Shown here one piece after another: positions 27,264 to 35,221 of a stretch of 64,000 nucleotides of DNA. The notes below the pieces were generated by a model that was not told the DNA's origin, made no database searches, and saw only the letters and a program-made list of their open reading frames with translations. Position numbers and translations under genes: made by a program. The number at the start of each line of letters is the position of its first letter. The stretch's first letter is position 1. Source of the DNA: Candidatus Binatia bacterium (GTDB lineage: Bacteria; Desulfobacterota; Binatia; UBA12015); assembly GCA_029243485.1 (NCBI GenBank), contig JAQWRY010000007.1:158214-222213 (forward strand). Direction: 5' to 3'.

Positions 27264-28691
27264 CTAGCTCGGGTGAATGTCGGAGATGAGGCCGAGAACC
27301 GGCAGTTCCAGCTCGCGTTCGATGTCGGAGCCGAAGTGGTAGGTTTGGTAGAGGTATTCGAGGCCGAAGGCGCCCGCGATACCGAGCGCACCGCCGGCGA
27401 TGAGGGCGACGATGATGGTCAGCATCGTATTCTGCCCGCTCGGTTTGTTCGGCGGGTAGGCACGGTCGACGATGCGGACGGTGTCCAACTTGTCCGCACT
27501 CATTTCCATTGAGAGGGATGCTTCGTGGTTGTCTTCTATCGCGCGATTGAGTGCGATACGCAGCTGCTCGACGGTGTTCCCTAGCGAGCGCAGTTTGGAT
27601 CCGTGCTTGTCGATGTCCTGGATCCGCTCGTTGTACGTCGAGACGGTGGCCTGGAGCGAAGCCTTCTTGGCGAGCATCGCTTCGCGGTTTGCGCGTGCGC
27701 GGTGCAACTCTTCTTCGAGGTTTTGCCGGATCGGGTTTCGTTCGAAGCGCTCGGTGCCGATGATCCGCTGCGGCTGGCCGGCCACCTGCGCGCGGAGCTC
27801 GGAGATCTGTCGCATTTTGTCTTGAACACGACGGTCGACGCCCGTGTACTTCTGGCGGAGATCGGAGAGCTCGACGGTCAGGATCCCGATGCGCTCCTCG
27901 AGCGCGCGGGCAACCGGGTTGTTCACCATGTTCACGTCGCTCGCGACGCGTTCGGGCTCGTTTGTCAGCGTGGCTTCGAGCTCGGTGATCAGCTGGTTGC
28001 TCTGAGCGGCGAGGGCGGAGGTCTCGTCGATCGCGAGTTCGTTGGCCATCATCTGGCGAACACTCTCATCCAACTGCTGGTCGAGGTCGATGATGCCCGT
28101 CTTGTGCTGGTAGTGGTCGAGGTCCGCCTCGGCGGCGATCAGCTTCGTCTCGAGATCCTTCTTCCGCTTCTCGAAGAAGACGGCGATCTCCGGCGACTCG
28201 TACAAGCTCGGGTGATACTCGAGGTATGTGTCGACGAGGGTGTTCACTACGGCTGCCGCGAGGTTCTTGTCGGGGTGAACGAACGCGATCTCGATCATCG
28301 GCGACTTTGGAAAGGCGCTTACCTGTAGGCCCTTGCGCATGGCGGCGGCGGTGCGAGAGGCGCGCTTGTCCGGATCGGCTGGCGCGTCGTCGATGATGTC
28401 GACCTGGAGCCGGCGTGCGGCGGCGAGGAGGAACGAGCGGTTCTGGAGGTTCTCGATCTCGGCGAAGATGACCTGTGCTTCGGGAATCTGCGTCGTCTTG
28501 CGCGTCTCCTGCGGGGAGAGGTGCATGTAACTACGACTGCCGATGACAAGGAGCTTCGCCCGCGCGACGTACTTCGGGGGACGAACCAGCGTGAAGGCGA
28601 TGATGGGGATCGAGATCGCAAGAAAAGCGATCACGACGAACCGCTTACGCTTGAACAGAATATGGAGGAACTCGCGTACGGCTTCGTTCAT
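27264..28691 (-). CDS. Polysaccharide copolymerase / chain-length determinant (Wzz-GumC type)
   Basis: 475 residues. Transmembrane segment near 18-36 (RFVVIAFLAISIPIIAFTLV), a long periplasmic domain with predicted coiled coils (AIEDNHEASLSMEMSADKLD; heptad-rich 170-400), and a second transmembrane segment near 420-445 (TMLTIIVALIAGGALGIAGA) preceded by PPNKPSGQN, the proline-rich motif typical of the family. It organises export with the outer-membrane Wza-like protein and the cytosolic ATPase encoded next to it. There is no fused kinase domain; the following gene supplies it separately. Overlaps the kinase-like gene by 4 bases. Confidence 0.92.
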   Translation of the reverse strand: MNEAVREFLHILFKRKRFVVIAFLAISIPIIAFTLVRPPKYVARAKLLVIGSRSYMHLSPQETRKTTQIPEAQVIFAEIENLQNRSFLLAAARRLQVDIIDDAPADPDKRASRTAAAMRKGLQVSAFPKSPMIEIAFVHPDKNLAAAVVNTLVDTYLEYHPSLYESPEIAVFFEKRKKDLETKLIAAEADLDHYQHKTGIIDLDQQLDESVRQMMANELAIDETSALAAQSNQLITELEATLTNEPERVASDVNMVNNPVARALEERIGILTVELSDLRQKYTGVDRRVQDKMRQISELRAQVAGQPQRIIGTERFERNPIRQNLEEELHRARANREAMLAKKASLQATVSTYNERIQDIDKHGSKLRSLGNTVEQLRIALNRAIEDNHEASLSMEMSADKLDTVRIVDRAYPPNKPSGQNTMLTIIVALIAGGALGIAGAFGLEYLYQTYHFGSDIERELELPVLGLISDIHPS

Positions 28692-30169
28692 CGAGGCTCC
28701 TCGGGCCCGGGCACCACGGCGACCTCGATGAGCTCCTGCGGATTCGTGAGGCGGGCGAGAAGCTCCGGAATGTAGTTTTGGGTCCGGTTCAGGACGGCGC
28801 CGAGAACATGCGCGCCAACCCGCTCGAGTTCACGAAGCGAAACCGCGGGGGCTCCAGTCGGAGTAGACTCGGCCTGCACGACGAGGATGGTGCCGTCGGC
28901 GCGGGGTGCGAGGTAAGAGCTGTCCGCGTACATCTCCATCGGCGCACCGTCGATGAGGATGGAGTCGAACTCCTTGCGAACGGAGGTCACGACGTCGTCG
29001 AGTCCACGTCCTTCAAACATGTACGGAACGCGCGTCGGGCCCTGGCCGGTCGGCATGAAGTACAAGTTCGGGATTTCCGTCGCGTGATAGTGCTCGGACG
29101 TGGCGCCGCCGTCCGCGAGTGCTTCGCAGAGGCCGGGCGCGTGGTCGCCGCCGAAGATTCGGGTCAGCCCTGGCGTTCGGAAGTTCGCGTCGATCAGCAG
29201 GCAGCGGCCGCCCTGGGACATCGTGGACCCGAGTAGGGCCGTGGTGGTCGTGGCGCCTTCGCCGTGCCGGGAGGAGACGAGGAGGATGAGCTGCAGGGCG
29301 CGGGGCGCCTTGGTCGCCATGATGTTCTTGCGGAGTTGCTGGAACTCTTCAATCGTCGTCGGAGGGACGTCGAAGGTGAATGTGCGGTAACCGCTTCCGT
29401 TGCGGTAACCGTTCCCACGCCAGCCGTTCCCGTTCCCGCGGCCGTTTCCATTGCCGCCGTTTCCGCGACCGTTTCCATTGCCGCCGTTCCCGCGGCCGTT
29501 TCCGAAGAAGCCGTTGCCGCGGAAGCCGCCGTTGCCCTGGCTCTCGCGGAACCGGTAGGGCGCACGGCCGTTGCCGTTCCCGTTGCCGCGCCAACCGTTC
29601 CCGTTCCCGTTGCCGCGCCAGCCGTTTCCGTTTCCGTTCCCGTTGCCGGCGCGCGGGTAGCCGTTTCCGTTTCCGGTGCGCGGGTAGCCATTGCCGTTGC
29701 CCTGGCGCGGGTAGCCGTTGCCGTTGCCGGCTTGCGCGTGACCATTGCCGTTGCCGTTGCCGGCTTGCGCGTGACCATTGCCGTTGCCGTTGCCGGCTTG
29801 CGCGTGACCATTGCCGTTGCCGTTGCCGGCTTGTGCGTGACCATTGCCGTTGCCGTTGCCGGCGTGTGCGTGACCGTTGCCGTTGCCGTTGCCGGCTTGC
29901 GCGTGACCATTGCCGTTGCCGTTCTCGGCCTCGCTGTGACCATCGCCATTGCCTTGTCGACCGAAACGGAACCAGCGCCGCTCGGAGGGCGCCGGGACGT
30001 CGTCGGTCGTGTCAGCCCTTGCCGACGCGGGAGGCGTTTCCGTCGGAGTCGATTCCGTCGGAGCCGTCGCAGTGGTTCGCCTAGGCGCAACGATAGTGTT
30101 GACGTCTCGCGCTGCCTTGGCTTTACGCTCGGCTTCTGCGCGCTTGAGGGCTTCGTAAGTCTTTCCCAC
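28688..30169 (-). CDS. CpsD/BY-kinase-like ATPase with Gly-Asn repeat linker and no Walker A lysine
   Basis: 493 residues. A conserved XrtA-type N-terminus (MGKTYEALKRAEAERKAKAA) is followed by a low-complexity Gly-Asn region (about 73-260) and a MinD-like ATPase domain: LILLVSSRHGEGATTTT with alanine at 306 where the family has the Walker A lysine, Walker A' CLLIDANFRTPG (Asp327) and Walker B ILIDGAPMEMYADSSYL. The C-terminus has no tyrosine cluster, unlike autokinases. It is therefore probably not a normal tyrosine autokinase, but may still bind the GumC-like partner. ATG 30169 is 22 bases after the exporter gene. Confidence 0.9.
   Translation of the reverse strand: MGKTYEALKRAEAERKAKAARDVNTIVAPRRTTATAPTESTPTETPPASARADTTDDVPAPSERRWFRFGRQGNGDGHSEAENGNGNGHAQAGNGNGNGHAHAGNGNGNGHAQAGNGNGNGHAQAGNGNGNGHAQAGNGNGNGHAQAGNGNGYPRQGNGNGYPRTGNGNGYPRAGNGNGNGNGWRGNGNGNGWRGNGNGNGRAPYRFRESQGNGGFRGNGFFGNGRGNGGNGNGRGNGGNGNGRGNGNGWRGNGYRNGSGYRTFTFDVPPTTIEEFQQLRKNIMATKAPRALQLILLVSSRHGEGATTTTALLGSTMSQGGRCLLIDANFRTPGLTRIFGGDHAPGLCEALADGGATSEHYHATEIPNLYFMPTGQGPTRVPYMFEGRGLDDVVTSVRKEFDSILIDGAPMEMYADSSYLAPRADGTILVVQAESTPTGAPAVSLRELERVGAHVLGAVLNRTQNYIPELLARLTNPQELIEVAVVPGPEEPR
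29729..29926 (-). repeat. Six 33-bp in-frame tandem repeats (Gly-Asn-rich)
   Basis: Within the kinase-like gene, six consecutive units of 11 codons encode NGNGNGHAQAG-type peptides (first unit starts Glu-Asn; second has HAHA in place of HAQA). Three 9-residue units ending YPRQ, YPRT and YPRA and two ending WR continue the pattern down to about 29390, so the Gly-Asn-rich stretch covers roughly 29390-29953. The period is a multiple of three and coding is conserved, so unit number can change without frameshift. Confidence 0.95.
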
Positions 30170-30191
30170 TGTGTAGTATAATTCCGGGTGT

Positions 30192-30998
30192 TTAGAAGGC
30201 GACGGAGTTCAGGTCGAAGCCTGGCCGTGGAACAGTCGGGAGAAGACCGCGAATCCACTGGTCAACCCAAACATCTGCCTTGCCGATGAAAGTTTTTGGA
30301 ACGAACACGACGTCGTCCGGCGCCATGATGACTTCCCCAGTAGAGTCTCCATCTATGATGGATTCCAAGTCAAGTCTCTGTGCTTGTATCTCCTCGCCAA
30401 TACGGGTGATGTACAGAACTTCGTCTGATTTTGCAGTGTCCGTGAATCCACCGCGTTCGATCACTGCCTGGAGTGGTGTCAGGCCGTCGCGATAGTTCAC
30501 GAAACCCGGCCGAAGGACATCGCCTCCGACATAGACTTTGTGCTCCGCGAGTTGAGCGATCACGACGCTTACGACCGGGTCTCTCAGTGTGCGAGAGGCC
30601 AGCGCGACGATCTCTGCTTCGAGCTCCGCTACGGTCATGCCGGCGGCGTCGATGTCACCCACGACTTGCAGGTCGATCATGCCGTCGGGACGAACAGGAA
30701 CGCGCTCGTTCTCTTCCGGATGGTACGGGAACTTGATGTCAATGATGTCGCCCGGTGCGAGCCGGTAGCTGTAATCATCGAAGTCCGGGGCAGGAGCGAA
30801 GGCGGTGCTCGCGCCCATCGGAGACTCCGCGCCGTCGCCATGCTGAAGCATGAGTTGAGCCTGCGCCTGCTGATGTTGCTGGCGAGTGCTCGGCCCACAT
30901 GCAGACCCGCCGACGGCGACGACAACCACCAAAAAGGTGGTGATGAAGCGCTGCCAACCGGTGTCTTTATCGCAGGCGCTATAAGGTTTGTTGTGCAT
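30192..30998 (-). CDS. Polysaccharide export lipoprotein, Wza-like (Poly_export + SLBB)
   Basis: 268 residues. A signal peptide (FITTFLVVVVAVGGSAC) ends in lipobox GGSAC with Cys34 as lipidation site. Then YRLAPGDIIDIKFPYHPEEN (poly-export domain), VPVRPDGMIDLQVVGDIDAA, and SLBB-like repeats KVYVGGDVLRPGFVNYRDGL and MAPDDVVFVPKTFIGKADVW. It forms the outer-membrane channel for the polymer. It is shorter than E. coli Wza and lacks an obvious C-terminal helix of that type. It is the first gene of the 17-gene minus-strand operon, 290 bases downstream of a sigma-54-type promoter. Confidence 0.92.
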   Translation of the reverse strand: MHNKPYSACDKDTGWQRFITTFLVVVVAVGGSACGPSTRQQHQQAQAQLMLQHGDGAESPMGASTAFAPAPDFDDYSYRLAPGDIIDIKFPYHPEENERVPVRPDGMIDLQVVGDIDAAGMTVAELEAEIVALASRTLRDPVVSVVIAQLAEHKVYVGGDVLRPGFVNYRDGLTPLQAVIERGGFTDTAKSDEVLYITRIGEEIQAQRLDLESIIDGDSTGEVIMAPDDVVFVPKTFIGKADVWVDQWIRGLLPTVPRPGFDLNSVAF

Positions 30999-31299
30999 CG
31001 ATATCTCTCAACCTAATCCTTGCGGACAGAGTGCTGCTCCAGTGCGTCGAACGGATGTGTACGGGTGCGAGCGCCGAAGCTTGCGGCGAGTGGAATTCGT
31101 CCGCAGACGCGAATGGAGCGGGCATGACGGTTGGTCGGAGTGTCGGAAGCGGGAAATGCGCAGGATCCAGGAGCTGGGAACCGTCCAGGGCGGGTCGGAA
31201 TGCAGCCGGGAACCCGATCGAGTCGATCGAAGCCCACGTGGAGAATCGCTCATCGCAACTCTCCCATCTGCAGATCCGCCCCATCCAACCCAGACATTG

Positions 31300-31315
31300 T
31301 GCAAAACCGACGCCA
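31300..31315 (-). promoter_or_regulatory. Sigma-54 (-24/-12) promoter for the polysaccharide operon
   Basis: On the minus strand the sequence reads TGGCGTCGGTTTTGCA. The invariant GG (-24) and GC (-12) are exactly in the spacing of the consensus TGGCACG-N4-TTGCA, and TTTTGCA matches the -12 element fully. It points to the Wza-like gene, with a predicted start about 31288. A sigma-54 activator is encoded at 40741-42114. Only the CAC of the -24 box is imperfect (CGT). Confidence 0.65.
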
Positions 31316-31399
31316 CTCCGCTTAATCGGCCGCGGGCTTGAGACCTTGATTTTACAGCGCTTTCGCGGTGGATCGCCCTCCGGCTCAAAGGCGCAAAAC

Positions 31400-31418
31400 C
31401 TGCAAGTATGCAGACTTG
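31400..31418. promoter_or_regulatory. Nested inverted repeats, possible enhancer-binding site
   Basis: CTGCA-AGTA-TGCAG (31400-31413) overlaps CAAGT-ATGCAG-ACTTG (31403-31418). The centre lies about 110-130 bases upstream of the start predicted for the sigma-54 promoter, the distance range where enhancer-binding proteins of the NtrC family usually bind. No consensus for this regulator is known to me, so this is a positional argument only. Confidence 0.4.
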
Positions 31419-31462
31419 TGGCTGAATCGTGCAAAAATACGAGAGCCGCGCAGACGCATTGT

Positions 31463-33541
31463 TCATGGTTTGGGGTCCTCGAGGATGGAACCGAGGCCCG
31501 TGGCGACCGCCGCGGCGTCGGATTCGTCGCTCAGACCACGGACCGAAACCCGGAAAATGCTGGTGCCTCCGCGCGTGGCTAAGCGCTCGAGGGCCACCGG
31601 GCGATCCAGGCTGTCCTCCAGGGAGGACTGTACGGCGAGGGCTCGAGAGAGTGTTTGTGTCGTTAGTGCAAGAACGGCGAAGCCGCTCCCGTCGGGAAGG
31701 ACGCGGGACCTCGGCCCGGGATCGGGGAACTCGAGCCCCGAGCCGGCGATGATCAGGTCGACGTCTCGTACGTCTGGATTCACGACGCGCAGCATATCCA
31801 GGGTGGTGAGGTTCGAGGAGCCGTAGCGGCGATTGGCCAACCCCTGGAGGGTGTCCCCCCTCGAGACCGAGACGGTGCTCGCGGGCGCGGACGGTGGCTG
31901 GCTAGGGCGGGCGGCCGGGACCATGGGCTCGGTGCGCGCCAGCGCCAGTCTCTCCTCGGGCACCGGCGCCGCCGGAACTGGAATGGCCGCGACCGGGGCT
32001 GCTTTCTCGGTCGGGGGAGCCGCGGGGACCGCGTCGGCGACGAGATCCGCTTGCAGGACCTCACGGCGAGCGGCTTGGGTGGATTCCTCGAGTGGCCCTA
32101 GGGGGCCGCCGGGCGTGTTCGTTTTGGCTTCGGCGGCTGCGGGTGCCGGCGCGGGTGCCGGCGCCGGCGCCGGCGCCTCGCGCACCGCGGGAGGCGCCTC
32201 CGCCAAGACGACGGGTTCTTCGGGGACCGAAGGCATCCCTGCGGGTGTGCCCGAGGCGGAGTCGTTCATGCGGTCCCGGACCTCGTCGACCTCGCGGGAC
32301 GGCAAGCCGCCGTCGTCGGCGGGGGGGACCGATGCTGGCGCCTCTGCAACCACCTCGACTTCGGTCGGAGGCTCCGCCCTCACTCTGGCGGGGGCGTCGG
32401 TTGCCGCGGTGGCCGTTGCGGTGCGGGTGACGCCGACGGCACCGGTACGAGCATCCGTCGCGTCGACCGCGGGGCTCACCGGCATGGAGGTCCCATCGGT
32501 TCCGACCCGGCCCAGCCAGGCTCCGGCGAAGAGCAGGACGAGGCTCGCGAGGACCGCGGCCACCATCCAACCCAGGGAGTTCGCGCTGTTCGGCGGACGT
32601 CCCGAGCCGCGGGGCGCGGGCTCGCTCATAGGCGCGGGTTGGATCTGGGCCTGTTGCGGGGGCGGGGCGGCTGGCGACTCCGCCGGCACCGCGATGTCGG
32701 GTTCGCCCGGGGCTGCCGTCGGCAACCACGAATCGACGTCGATCTTCCGGAGGTCGGTGATTACCTCCTGCATGACTCCGGCGTCGATGGTGCGCTTCCC
32801 GAGAGCGTATCCGAGCAGGAGCGCGTTGTCGCAGACCGAGTTGATGATCCGTGGGATTCCGGACGTAAAGGTCCAGATCGTGTCAAAGGTCTCGGGGTCG
32901 AACAGGTCGGGCGACCCGCCGGCCACCGCCAGTCGGGCGCTCAGGAAGTCCGGAAGCTCGTCTCGTTGAAGCGGCTCGAGGCGGCAGCGCACGGAAATGC
33001 GCTGCTTCAGCTGTCGCAGACCGGGATCCGCCAGCTTCTCTGCGAACTCGGGTTGGCCCGAGAGGACGATCTGCAGGATCTTGTCCTCGGCGGTCTCCAG
33101 GTTCGAGAGGAGCCGCAGCGATTCCAGCACGTCCGAATCGAGGTCCTGGGCCTCATCGATGATCAGGATCGTGTTGCGCCCTTCGCTGTATGCGGCGAGG
33201 AGGAACTCGTTGAGTCGCTGGAGCATCTGGAGCTTCCGCCCAGAGGGCGCGGTGATGCCCAACTCACTCAGCGTGTACTCGAGGATCTCCTCGAAGGTCG
33301 CGTTCGGGTTGAAAAGAAATACGGAAACGATGTCGTCGCCGAGGTCGTCCAGGAGCTTGCGCAGGAGGGTCGTCTTCCCTGTCCCGGCCTCGCCGAGCAT
33401 GGCGATGAAGCCTTTGCGCTCACGGATCCCGTAGCTGAGACTCGCCAACGTCTCGCGATAGGCGTCATTCCAGTACAGAAACCGAGGATCAGGCGTTTGG
33501 CTGAACGGCTTCTCACTGAGACCATAGAACTCGAGATACAT
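31463..33541 (-). CDS. XrtA-locus AAA ATPase (ExeA/DamX-like) with TM, LysM and SPOR-like C-terminus
   Basis: 692 residues. N-terminal MYLEFYGLSEKPFSQTPDPR and FIAMLGEAGTGKTTLLRKLL (Walker A), TILIIDEAQDLD (Walker B) and SGIPRIINSVCD place it in the ExeA-like ATPase family typical of exosortase-associated loci. A single transmembrane helix follows (GWMVAAVLASLVLLFAGAWL, about 328-347), then a long Ala/Pro-rich region, a LysM-like motif (VSRGDTLQGLANRRYGSSNL) and a C-terminal SPOR-like domain (residues near 620-690, SIFRVSVRGLSDESDAA). The overall plan, cytosolic AAA, one TM and periplasmic peptidoglycan-binding end, recalls DamX. ATG 33541 is chosen by the family N-terminus. Confidence 0.88.
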   Translation of the reverse strand: MYLEFYGLSEKPFSQTPDPRFLYWNDAYRETLASLSYGIRERKGFIAMLGEAGTGKTTLLRKLLDDLGDDIVSVFLFNPNATFEEILEYTLSELGITAPSGRKLQMLQRLNEFLLAAYSEGRNTILIIDEAQDLDSDVLESLRLLSNLETAEDKILQIVLSGQPEFAEKLADPGLRQLKQRISVRCRLEPLQRDELPDFLSARLAVAGGSPDLFDPETFDTIWTFTSGIPRIINSVCDNALLLGYALGKRTIDAGVMQEVITDLRKIDVDSWLPTAAPGEPDIAVPAESPAAPPPQQAQIQPAPMSEPAPRGSGRPPNSANSLGWMVAAVLASLVLLFAGAWLGRVGTDGTSMPVSPAVDATDARTGAVGVTRTATATAATDAPARVRAEPPTEVEVVAEAPASVPPADDGGLPSREVDEVRDRMNDSASGTPAGMPSVPEEPVVLAEAPPAVREAPAPAPAPAPAPAAAEAKTNTPGGPLGPLEESTQAARREVLQADLVADAVPAAPPTEKAAPVAAIPVPAAPVPEERLALARTEPMVPAARPSQPPSAPASTVSVSRGDTLQGLANRRYGSSNLTTLDMLRVVNPDVRDVDLIIAGSGLEFPDPGPRSRVLPDGSGFAVLALTTQTLSRALAVQSSLEDSLDRPVALERLATRGGTSIFRVSVRGLSDESDAAAVATGLGSILEDPKP

Positions 33542-33637
33542 ACGTTCGTTCCGACGTTGCGTACATCGGCTAGAGTTGCTCGAGGCTGGAGCTCGGAGAT
33601 GGTTTGCCGACAATTGGCGGGGCGGGTCGCCCCGTGA

Positions 33638-35179
33638 TCAAGAGGGATCTTGCGCAGATGCAAGACTTCCGCGCCAGCCAGATATTAGCAGAAGCGCGAG
33701 GGCGAGCGCCACGGCTGACCAAGCGAACAGGTCACCATACTCCTGATAAAGGCTAGGGATCTCCAGTAGTTGGACCTGAGTGGTTTCGGCCGTCTCGATC
33801 CACGTGGGGAGTTCGAGCGTGACGACGCCGAGGGGGTCGATCACCGACGTCAGGCCCGTATTGGTCGCGCGCACGAGAAAACGCCGATTCTCGATGGCGC
33901 GCCACAGGCCCAGCGACTCATGGAGGTCGAGGGCTGCGCTGTCCCCAAACCAGGCGTCGTTGGCGAGGGTCAGAAGCACCGTGGCTCCCTGGCGCGCTGC
34001 CTCCCGGACGTGGCCGGCCAGCATGTCGTCGTAGCAAACGAGGGCGCCGACCCGCAGGTCCGGTGTGACCTCGAGCACGACCGGACCGTCGCCCGGCGTG
34101 AAGTCGCCGGTGTTGGGACTCAGCGACTTGATCCACGGAAAGGTGGAAGAGAAGGGGAGGAACTCCCCAAACGGCATCAGGACCAGCTTGTCGTACCGCC
34201 CGTTCACGCGGCCGTCGTTCATGCGAAGAAACGCACTGTTGAACCAGTGCACGTCTTCCCCGGCTCCCTCGTACGAGATCGCGCCGAACACGACCGGCGC
34301 CGGTGCTTCCGGGAATGGGTCATGATCGCCCAGAAACGTGGCGTCGCGGGGGATGGCCCAGCCGACGACGGTCTCGGGCCAAACGATCAAGTCGGGTACC
34401 GGATCGAGGTCGAGGGAGAGTCGCCTATAGCGCTCGACGTTCGCCTGAAAGAGATTGCCTTGGCCCTTCTCGATCAGGGACAGATTCCCTTGCACGAGAC
34501 CGATCGAGGCCTCCGGGGCGCTCGCCATCTCGCTTCGGATCGTATCGACCCGCACGACGCCGTAGGCGCAGAGCAAGGCCGCGGCGACGAGGGGAGGGAC
34601 CAGCGCCAAAGGCCGACGGCGCGCCCGCGACAGTGCGCTCGCGAACCAGGCCATCACGAAGGACAGCCCGTACGGGCCGGTGACGTCTCCGATCTGCACG
34701 AGCCACAGCACCTCGCGCTGCGAGTAGGCCATTCGCCACAGGAAGAAGTTCGGAAACAGGAACTCGCCCGAGACCCAGAGGGCGGGCGCTAGGAGGATCG
34801 AGGCCTGGGGTCCGGCCCACCGCAGAAGAGCGCCGACGATCCCGAATGGGATCGCCGTGAACGCGATCAGCGCGCCGTAGAAGAAAAGCGCGACCACGAT
34901 CGGGAAGCCGCCGAAGCGATCGATGGTTTCGACGAGCCATGCGCATGCCGTGCCGTTCGCGATGACGCCGACGATCCAACCATCGAGGAACGCGCTGCGC
35001 TTTCGTTGCGTGTGCGGTGCGAGCGCAAAGAGCGGCACGAGGCCGACCCAGCCGAGGGGCCAGGCGCGTGGGTCCAGGAACGCGATCGCAATCGCCAGTC
35101 CGCCCAGGGTCATCCAAAGCCGACGCACCACCGTTCTCTGCAACGAACTTGGTGCGGGTGTGTCCGAGCTGCTGTCCAC
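33638..35179 (-). CDS. lnt: Apolipoprotein N-acyltransferase Lnt
   Basis: 513 residues. Six or so N-terminal helices and one C-terminal helix flank a nitrilase domain. The catalytic triad is visible: Glu269 in LIVWPETVVGW, Lys331 in YDKLVLMPFGEF and Cys382 in GALVCYDDML. Lnt adds the third acyl chain to lipoproteins at the inner membrane, and its presence supports a Gram-negative cell plan. It would act on the Wza-like lipoprotein encoded nearby. It ends 96 bases before the AAA-SPOR gene start, transcribed in the same direction. Confidence 0.95.
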   Translation of the reverse strand: MDSSSDTPAPSSLQRTVVRRLWMTLGGLAIAIAFLDPRAWPLGWVGLVPLFALAPHTQRKRSAFLDGWIVGVIANGTACAWLVETIDRFGGFPIVVALFFYGALIAFTAIPFGIVGALLRWAGPQASILLAPALWVSGEFLFPNFFLWRMAYSQREVLWLVQIGDVTGPYGLSFVMAWFASALSRARRRPLALVPPLVAAALLCAYGVVRVDTIRSEMASAPEASIGLVQGNLSLIEKGQGNLFQANVERYRRLSLDLDPVPDLIVWPETVVGWAIPRDATFLGDHDPFPEAPAPVVFGAISYEGAGEDVHWFNSAFLRMNDGRVNGRYDKLVLMPFGEFLPFSSTFPWIKSLSPNTGDFTPGDGPVVLEVTPDLRVGALVCYDDMLAGHVREAARQGATVLLTLANDAWFGDSAALDLHESLGLWRAIENRRFLVRATNTGLTSVIDPLGVVTLELPTWIETAETTQVQLLEIPSLYQEYGDLFAWSAVALALALLLISGWRGSLASAQDPS

Positions 35180-35221
35180 CGGCCGTTAGGCACTAGCGCG
35201 TGGCCGTGGCAGTGTAAAACC

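Larger units (their letters stand above)
30999..31462. other. 464-bp intergenic region upstream of the polysaccharide operon
   Basis: No convincing gene is present; open frames here have no coding signal. It holds the sigma-54-type promoter at 31300-31315, nested inverted repeats at 31400-31418 and roughly 290 bases of untranslated leader before the exporter ATG at 30998. Repeated GCAAAA words occur at 31301, 31393 and 31431. Confidence 0.7.

Noticed and set aside
29729..29926. Regular 33-bp repeats that could suggest a CRISPR array
   Set aside because: The repeats are contiguous with no unique spacers and are in frame in a conserved gene; they are coding tandem repeats.
31421..31435. Plus-strand TGGC...GTGCA resembling a sigma-54 promoter
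   Set aside because: The GG to GC spacing is one base too short, and it would read away from any gene start.
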